Assembly (NCBI GenBank): GCA_032622095.1
Contig: CP136064.1
Span: 50,536,073-50,600,072 of the forward strand
Length of the DNA stretch: 64,000 bases
DNA from: Siphonodentalium dalli
Lineage: Eukaryota > Mollusca > Scaphopoda > Gadilida > Siphonodentaliidae
Direction of reading: 5' to 3'
The position numbers and the translations under genes were made by a program. Of the stretch, positions 56,845 through 64,000 are shown one piece after another. Within the stretch, counting starts at the first letter, position 1. Each line of letters starts with the position of its first letter. The notes beneath the pieces were generated by a model. The model was not told the DNA's origin. It worked only from the letters and a program-made list of their open reading frames with translations, and searched no databases.

Positions 56845-57237
56845 CCCTTTACCCAACAAACCGGCCAAAAACCGGCCAAATAAAGCTTCAACAGCCAAAA
56901 ATATCTTGGGTCTGTCTCAATAAAACCATACAAATATGGATATCATTGGAACCGGCTCATTGACCACATTGTGATGGTTATAGTTATGCCCTGTGCCAAT
57001 GCATTCTCTTATATATGCGAGTCGACCATATGTCGCCTCGCATATATAAGAGAATGCATTGGCCTAAAAAAAATTTTTTTTTAACACTTTTTACCATTTT
57101 TTCTTACATTCTTTAACAATTTTATAATTTTTAATGTGTTAAGCCAATGCATTCTCTTATATATGCGAGGCGACCTATGGTCGACTCGCATATATAAGAG
57201 AATGCATTGGCACAGGGCCGTTCTGTTGGGTAAAGGG
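56845..57237. mobile_element. TTAA-flanked piggyBac-like hairpin MITE (copy 2)
   Basis: TTAA at 56,841-56,844 and 57,238-57,241. Ends are CCCTTTACCCAACA and TGTTGGGTAAAGGG. Hairpins at 56,995-57,063 and 57,143-57,211. Collinear with the reverse complement of 593-992, including the GGCCAAATAAAGCTTCAAC stretch near one end. 393 bp. Confidence 0.9.
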
Positions 57238-57241
57238 TTAA

Positions 57242-58390
57242 ATGGAAGGCGGGTATCATAGACTATATGTGCATTTTGCTGGGATGGTGGCCCTCATCGT
57301 ATTATTACAAGTCAGATATTATTTTGGATTATATCACTTTATTTTAAGAATATTGTATAGAAATTATCTGAAAATATGTAAGGTTCTACATTTCATTTTA
57401 ATAGGATTTTGACGAGATTGAACCATTTGGGAACTAATCTAATTTAATTATTCCAACGTGCAAATTTATTACCAAATTACCTAACGCATGTAACATAAAT
57501 TCTTCTTATCTCCCGACACTCGAGTATTTGGAGACCACCCAGATGGTTATTACTTCATCGGCCCGTGTTTGAGACATGGCCTTCGGGACAAACCACTTCC
57601 GTAAAGTAATATGCCACATGTTTGAAAGGAGTCGATGTCGATTTGGCCATAAATATGCCATTAAGCGAAATACAAGGACGGAAGTAGATCTCAAACGAGA
57701 ATGGTTGGTATACGCCGGCAATTATATCTAACAGTCAATAAGATTTGCGACCAGACACGTGGTTTTTACCGATATCATCAACCGAGGCTGTAAAATGAAG
57801 GAATATCTTTCAAGAATCTCTTGGGTTTAATTATCAGAGAACGTTATTTCGTAGCGGTTATGTAACATCAATCCAGATTAGGTTGCATCATTCCAGACAT
57901 ATACGACGGGAACTATTTTGTGTATAATTAGAGTTCGAGTACAGGGGCACCAAACCGGAGCTATTACATTACACAGGATTCCGTCGCGCTGTTGTGACGG
58001 TTCTCTGGTGACATATTAGAGTTATATCAATGAAAGGGGAGATAAACAGCAGACATGTAAGGGGGAAATATTACTATTAAGTAAGGAAATGTTTATACTC
58101 AGACTGAAAACGTGTTCTACCTCCCCTACATAATTATAAAACATCGAGGTTCGCCTTCCTCACAATACGAAAAAAAGACAACCCGATGTACCGCGCCGAG
58201 CTTGGTGTGAAAGACTGGAGGATGGTCACCTTGGTAAGGTATGTACATCTCCGGTTCTCTGACTGCATCGTTAGACCGAACACTGAGCAATACGTCGACT
58301 AAAATTGTACTCACCACCGGTGCTAGTATAGTTCAAAGCAACGTTTGTGACTAAAGTATTGAGTAAACGACTTCTACATCAAAGACCCTG
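57242..58390. other. No confident gene
   Basis: No repeats recognised. Several frames look weakly protein-like with nearby GT/AG signals (for example GTATGTAC near 58,240), but none shows a family I know. Confidence 0.35.
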
Positions 58391-58600
58391 TGCCAATGCA
58401 TTCTCTTACATTCTTTAACAATTTTTGATTATTTTTGATAATTTTTTCTTACATTCTTTATCAATTTTTATATTTTTTTCTTACATTCTTCAGCAAGTTT
58501 TATAATTTTGTTATCATTATTTCTTACATTCTTTAACAATTTGTATCATTTTTGTTTTTCTTCTTATTTTCTTTAACAATTATAAAAATAATATAAAATT
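58391..58600 (+). repeat. Hairpin-module fragment and expanded internal repeat
   Basis: GCCAATGCATTCTCTTA (58,392 on) is a broken half of the hairpin module. It is fused to about five copies of TTCTTACATTCTTTAACAA with T-rich spacers. The same word occurs once in the spacer of the MITE at 56,845 (near 57,101), so this is probably a MITE remnant whose spacer expanded. Confidence 0.65.
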
Positions 58601-58945
58601 TATTGAGTATATAAAGTATTGAGTAAACGACCTCTACTCAACGAGTTGAGTACACTTTATACTTAACTTTGAAAATGAAGTCGCTCAACAACCGAGTGAT
58701 CATGCACAACAACAGTTGAGTAAATATTCGACCAACTCTGACTAAAACATGTTTCTAACGTTGAGCAAGCATTAGTTTTCTTTGTCAGGAAACAAAATAC
58801 GAATATGGTGACTCAGTTGAGAATATTAGGTGGGAGTATACTAAAAACTGAACCAAATGATACATCCAGAATCAGAGAGCGAATTGGATATATCAGGAAA
58901 CTAAAAAAATCCGAAAGAGTCAGATCGTGGTCTGCTCATGCGCTA
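58601..58945. other. No feature recognised
   Basis: GTATTGAGTAAACGAC occurs at 58,356 and again near 58,617, and TTGAGTA recurs. Otherwise nothing. Confidence 0.35.
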
Positions 58946-59826
58946 GAAGATTTTAACATATAGAGTGATATATACACGGACGATTTTAACATATATAGTG
59001 ATATACACGGACGAGTTTAACACATACAGTGATATACACGGACGATTTTAACATATGCAGTGATATACACGGACGATTTTAACATATATATACAGTGATA
59101 TACACGGACGATTTTAACATATACAGTGATATACACGGACGATTTTAACATATACAGTGATATACACGGACGATTTTAACATATACAGTGATATACACGG
59201 ACGATTTTAACATATACAGTAATATACACGGACGTTTTTAACATATACAGTGATATACACGGACGATTTTAACATATACAGTGATATATACACGGACGAT
59301 TTTAACATATATATACAGTGATATACACGGACGATTTTAACATATACAGTGATATACACGGACGATTCTAACATATACAGTGATATACACGGACGATTTT
59401 AACATATAGAGTGATATATACCGACGATTTTAACATATATATACAGTGATATACACGGACGATTTTAACATATACAGTGATATACACGGACGATTTTAAC
59501 ATATACAGTGATATACACGGACGATTTTAACATATACAGTGATATACACGGACGATTTTAACATATACAGTGATATATACACGGACGATTTTAACATATA
59601 CAGTGATATACACGGACGATTCTAACATATACAGTGATATACACGGACGATTTTAACATATAGAGTGATATATACCGACGATTTTAACTTATACAGTGAT
59701 ATACACGGACGATTTTAACATATACAGTGATATACACGGACGATTTTAACATATACAGTGATATACACGGATGATTTTAACATATACAGTGATATACACG
59801 GACGATTTTAACACATACAGTGATAT
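58946..59826 (+). repeat. 31-bp minisatellite, about 28 copies
   Basis: Unit: GATATACACGGACG followed by ATTTTAACATATACAGT. Variants carry TATATATACAG expansions, GATTCTAAC, or TAGAGTGATATATACCGACG, and some variant combinations recur in the same order, suggesting higher-order duplication. Noncoding. Confidence 0.95.
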
Positions 59827-60259
59827 GCATTTGTTTCATATCTGGATTGTTTGTTGTGTCTATTAAATTATACCCTGATTTTCGAAATTGTTAGTCTTGA
59901 ATGAGGAGACGAAGTTCCAATATATATACCTGTCGGTCATCTTCGCCGGTCTGAATGTTGCAATTGAAGATATATTAAGCATCTCTAAATGAATATCGTT
60001 ATATACACATTGTTGTAAATTTAGTCTTTTGTTCTCAGAAAATTATCATTCAGACATCCGACACAGATATCCTGATTTGTCACCGCTGAGTACTCGGTAA
60101 TCAACCGCTGAATTCAATTAGCCCAAAAGATTATCACTCAACCTGTTGAGTAGACATATATTTGAGTCGCAGGTCTTCAAATATATAAACAGTTTGTAAC
60201 GGCTAAAATAACAAAAGGCGGGGCTTGGTTTGAGACAGCCACCACTATAGAGCGCCTCA
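59827..60259. other. No feature recognised
   Basis: No gene or repeat recognised before the Helitron-like unit. Confidence 0.35.
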
Positions 60260-60684
60260 TCTATTATATATTTGGGAACTTCTGTATGTATGTATGTATG
60301 TATGTATGTGTGTATGTATGTGTGTTATAGACTCGAAAACTGCTCTGCCGATCCGACTCGAATTTGTTATGTTGGCCTACTTTGATCGCGGGAACAATAT
60401 GGGCTGGTCCAATTTCACGTGCGACCGTGTCCATGACCTTGACCTCGCTCATATCGGCATGTTTCTGGACCTCGACAGATCCGACTCAAATTTGGTATGT
60501 AGGCATACTTTGATCCCGGGAACATGAGTGGGTCCAATTTCACGTGCGACATTGTCCTTGACCTTGACCGTGACATCGCTCATATAGGCATGTTTCTGGA
60601 CCAATCGAACAATATTCTGCCCAGACGGAGGCGACCACACAGAAGTCCATAAATAGCCTGGACGAAGTCGGGCACATCAGCTAG
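60260..60684 (+). mobile_element. Helitron-like nonautonomous unit A
   Basis: Starts TCTATTATATATTTGGG after an A, contains a TATG microsatellite, and ends CATCAGCTAG followed by T. A TC start and a CTRR end inserted between A and T match the Helitron rule. A strong 3' hairpin is not obvious, so the call is tentative. The interior has GTTATAGACTCGAAAACTGC and repeated TGACCTTGACC. Confidence 0.5.
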
Positions 60685-61135
60685 TCTATTATATATTTTG
60701 GAACTTCTGTCGGTCTGTCTGTATGTATGTATGTATGTATATATGTGTGTTATAGACTCGAAAACTGCTCTACCGATCCGACTCGAATTTGGGATGTAGG
60801 CTTACTCTGATCCCGGGTACAATATGGGCGGGTCTAATTACACATTCGACCGTGTCCTTGACCTTGACCTTGACCTAGCTCATATACGTTCATATCCGAC
60901 TGAAATTTCTGGACCTCGACCGATCCGACTCAAATTTGGTTTGTAGGCCAACTTTGATCCCGGGAACAATATGGGCGTGTCCAATTTCACGTGCGACCGT
61001 GTCCTTGACCTTGACCTCGCTCATATACCCTCATATAGGCATGTAGCTGGACCAGACGATGTATATTCTACCCAGACGGAGGCTATCACAAAGAAATCCA
61101 TAAATAGCCTGGACGAAGTAGGGCACATCAGCTGG
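60685..61135 (+). mobile_element. Helitron-like nonautonomous unit B (tandem)
   Basis: Directly abuts unit A: TCTATTATATATTTTGG ... GGGCACATCAGCTGG followed by T. Same internal order as unit A with scattered differences and an extra ACCTTGACC stretch. Head-to-tail tandem units are known for Helitrons. Confidence 0.5.
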
Positions 61136-61775
61136 TACTTACTATTTGGTGTGATTATAGTGCGACGGATCTACACATCACGTCACTCTGGTCATTCTGT
61201 TACCGTCGGGAAATAACGGCACAAATGTGGTCACTATAATCATCCATTCTTCTCGCTATCGATCGGAACGCTTCCATTGCGCACCATGATAAATGCGTTA
61301 TTGTGTGGACACATTTTCTGAACTTAAATTAGTTCATTCAACTACAACGTTACCATGTCGTTGATCACGCACAATATGCATACACTATGCAGGTCACAAC
61401 AAAATGGCAGACGACGCTTTCGTTGTTAAGATCCATTCAGTTGTATGCACATTTTGAAAAGGTAATTTAAAACACCCATCGGACCAGGCCAGATTCGCAC
61501 ACAAGGTTTAAACCTGGTTTTGAAGTCATATCTCATCATTATCAGAATGATAAAAATCTTACTGTGAATTTTTATACCACAAATGTTTATGTTTATAACA
61601 CGCTTGTTTCAAGAATTACATTGTCCCGGCTGTGCCATCTTTACAAATCCGTATGACCCGCGTGTGCCTTTCCGTTGATGTCAAGACATAAGTGACGCTC
61701 GCATCAACCATAACACCCCAACTGAATCAAGACACAAGTGACGCCCGCTTCAAACATAACACCCCAATTTTACTG
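61136..61775. other. No gene recognised
   Basis: AAGGTTTAAACCTGG at about 61,505 is an isolated member of the GTTTAAAC cluster seen at 62.3-62.7 kb. GTGACGCYCGC with CATAACACCCCAA occurs twice near 61,693-61,768. Confidence 0.4.
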
Positions 61776-61956
61776 AATCTCATAGGGAGCCTCGCATATA
61801 TAAGAGAATGCTCTGGCTTACAAGGTCAATGTAAATATTGTTATGCCAATGCATTCTCTTATATATGCGAGGCGCCTTATGTGCGACTCGCATATATAAG
61901 AGAATGCATTGGCACAGGGTTTTCGCAAAATTCAGGAATCTCCAGTCATGAAAGGG
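61776..61956. mobile_element. 5'-truncated TTAA-type hairpin MITE, CCCTTTCATGAC subfamily
   Basis: The left hairpin is half preserved (to 61,817), the right hairpin complete (61,845-61,913) with a decayed apex. The right terminus is CAGTCATGAAAGGG followed by TGAA instead of TTAA. GGGTTTTCGCAAAATTCAGG links it to the copies at 32,755 and 35,285. Confidence 0.75.
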
Positions 61957-61960
61957 TGAA

Positions 61961-62340
61961 ACAATGTCTCGAGCAAGTCCACTAAATGAGTCTAAACCGG
62001 ATAAATTAAGAGTCATAATCCCAAGATCACCGACAGGATCGTAGATAGAGGGTGTCCGTTGGGGCTGGTGTCCGCCTTGGAATTTCCAACTACACTACCC
62101 CCACCTCGAACCAGACCAAACCAAACTCACAAGTTTGCATTATTTCATTTGCACACTCCTACATTGAGTTTCGATTTTGCCCAACTGGTACCCCAAAGGA
62201 GCGCCTGGGTGGGGTAGGCTATTCCGAATTATTCAATAGTCTTCAATGACTGGCCACCGGCCCGTGTGAGAAACAGGATGAACCGTATGGTCGGCAAATA
62301 TTGAGATCTGAATTCCAACCTCAAATCCGAGATGCCAAAA
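61961..62340. other. No feature recognised
   Basis: GC-richer than average, with no gene or repeat recognised. Confidence 0.35.
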
Positions 62341-62720
62341 TCGGGCTCCATTGTTTAAACGTACTAATGCGTTTCTGGGAACCAAGAGGCCGGATTCTCC
62401 ATCTTCCGTTTAAACCTCCGAGTTTAAACCTTAAACCTGGTCTAAGTGGGCGTTTGTTGTCGTTCGGTGGCTATAAGAGTCCGTCGCCTCCAGTTAAGAC
62501 CTTCGAGTGTAACATGGTTTAAACCTACAGGCCTAATTCATCTTCCGTTTAAACACTTCGGCCCGATTCGTCATCTCAGGTTTAAACCTGGTCTACGTAA
62601 ACATCTAGTTTTAAACCGCCGTGAGTCAGCACAATTCGTGGTTTAAACCCGCGACCGCAGGTCTAAGTGACGCATTCGTCATCTCTGGTTTAAACCTGGT
62701 CCACGAGACCAGTGGTTTTG
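62341..62720 (+). repeat. Cluster of GTTTAAAC palindromes in a degenerate repeat
   Basis: GTTTAAAC or its GTTTAAAC-like variants occur about nine times. Several are in the larger palindrome CAGGTTTAAACCTGG and in a recurring context ATTCRTCWTCT ... GGTTTAAACCTGGTC. Units vary between about 30 and 120 bp. Confidence 0.7.
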
Positions 62721-64000
62721 CAGTAGTGTCTATGTATCGTCCAGATAATTAATCGTACTTTCCTAATACGGACCGCCTCGTTTTATTGATTGCGAAAATC
62801 AATAATTACGACAGCGACCATATTTTGATTAGAAATTTATAAGCGAGGCACTCACTCCTATAAATCGTGGTGGGATAAGTTTTTGTCAATTTCGATATTT
62901 TATTTGCGTTTTATAAGCTTACACCGGCAACTAAACCATCTAATTCGGCGGTCCAGCTAAACTAGCTTTACCGAGGCTAAACTTGAGATGACGAATCCGT
63001 ATTTTCTTCATCGCGGTTTAGAATTGTCAAACAATCAATCAAAGGGTGGAGCTGTAAATTATCTCGAGTGAGGGCGTGTCTAAGTGGCGGCTGCCGACTG
63101 GTGTTATCATGTCACAGTTGATTCATTCGCACGCGAGCTTTGCTAAGATATGGACATGTTCCTTCAATATGATTTTTACAACTATCTTGTGATTTTTTTT
63201 TTGGCTTGTGGCAATCACAAATACTGGTGTTTTCTACGAATTCATTTACGATGCTACTGCGTGACCAGATATACTATACACATAGTTTGCAATCCTAAAC
63301 TTATATTGCTATATGAGTCAAATTTGATCACTTATTTTGATGTAGATCATGCCACAAAGCTCTACTCTGGCTCCGCCCATAAATTCCCATAATATTCCAC
63401 CAGTTCAAACCCTGGGAATTTTTTGATTTTATGTATGACGGAAAACTTATTATATTGAAAAAAGCGACGCTTCTGGTGTGCACTCATAAGCAAATTGCTT
63501 TTAATTGACTGATCTCTTGGTCCAGGATTGACTCGATTATGGAGCCTTTATTCAGCGTCAGAGGGGCCTGCGTGCGTGTTTTGGACGGGTCAAATCGTGA
63601 CCCCGACCTGACCTTAACCTTCAAAATGGTAAATTCAAGGTCAAATCGCGCCTTCGACGGGTAGATCGGCGCGACAGGAGCCTGCGTCACATTTGCGCAC
63701 ATTTTGATCATTTGAACATTTTAATTAAAAAACAAATTTAATTAAATTTAAAACAAACAAACATTAATATCAAGTTTAAATATTGTTTCTTGTTAGATAC
63801 AACTCCTTACTCAAATTAACAACACAATATTTTCATTTTGTTTTAAATAAAAAATTTCTTTATTTTTTAAATCAGTTTTAGAACAGTTGTGAACAGACAA
63901 ACGGACATACATATATACAGCTGCTATACCCTTTAATATATACAGATGTACACGTAAATACATCAAATTTTGTCTTTGCGGGTAAAGCATCTTGCAGAAA
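62721..64000. other. No gene recognised (right flank)
   Basis: CTAAACTTGAGATGACGAATC near 62,972 is an inverted echo of the ATTCGTCATCT block in the palindrome cluster. 63,540-63,710 has two copies of GGGTCAAATCGYG or GGTCAAATCGCG with GACGGGT and GCCTGCGT nearby. The end is AT-rich. Confidence 0.4.

Noticed and set aside
593-57211. Hairpin modules as a CRISPR array
   Set aside because: They are long palindromes in separate dispersed elements, not short repeats with regular unique spacers. The host is a metazoan.
57506-58317. Minus-strand frames considered as upstream exons of the receptor gene
   Set aside because: No transmembrane pattern, DRY motif or TM6 signature could be seen in any frame.
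58946-59826. Minisatellite as a CRISPR-like repeat-spacer array
   Set aside because: There are no spacers; the whole 31-bp unit repeats with small variants.

Overview
This window is AT-rich metazoan DNA dominated by mobile elements and by fold-back (palindromic) sequence. Three things suggest a marine lophotrochozoan, most likely a mollusc: a tRNA-derived SINE with an (AATC)n tail, LINE proteins of a type common in molluscs, and a vasopressin/oxytocin-type (conopressin-like) receptor exon. The species cannot be named from the sequence. No bacterial-style genes or operons are present.

Layout. 0.5-7.4 kb: a dispersed repeat carries a TTAA-flanked hairpin MITE, and its palindromic end is split by a nearly full-length but dead LINE on the minus strand (PHD finger, coiled coil, endonuclease, reverse transcriptase). 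7.4-10.6 kb: small MITEs and relics. 10.6-22.2 kb: a complete but decayed Ty3/gypsy LTR retrotransposon (1.18-kb LTRs about 98% identical by eye, GTAC target duplication, PBS, gag, protease, RT/RNase H, integrase, PPT). Its 3' LTR contains a second, 5'-truncated LINE. 22.2-33.8 kb: MITEs, one SINE with a clear target duplication, a mosaic tandem repeat, and no convincing gene apart from one weak possible exon at 25.7-25.9 kb.

33.9-34.15 kb (minus): the only confident host coding sequence, the last exon of a rhodopsin-family GPCR (TM7 with NPxxY, basic helix 8, Ser/Thr-rich tail). A 365-bp fold-back element lies about 50 bp upstream of its splice acceptor, inside the intron. Earlier exons were not found in the window, although the minus-strand upstream side extends to 64 kb.

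37.49-46.73 kb: a giant imperfect palindrome. Its arms match over about 1.45 kb plus 0.4 kb, continue as mirror-image minisatellite arrays, and meet at a 77-bp hairpin. The left arm is interrupted by a 3.16-kb composite made of three copies of a 455-bp terminal-inverted-repeat element separated by two 898-bp spacers, with an exact 1353-bp period.

47-64 kb: further MITE copies, alternating inverted arrays, tandem repeats, a 31-bp minisatellite of about 28 copies, two tandem Helitron-like units, and a cluster of GTTTAAAC palindromes.

The most unusual signal is one hairpin module (arms GCCAATGCATTCTC.../...GAATGCATTGGC, about 69 bp, nearly perfect) found in pairs inside at least six separate elements. 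These elements have three different kinds of terminal repeat. The apical stem of the hairpin changes in a compensatory way between subfamilies. Two insertion events can be compared with paralogous empty sites inside this same window, and both show exact TTAA duplication.
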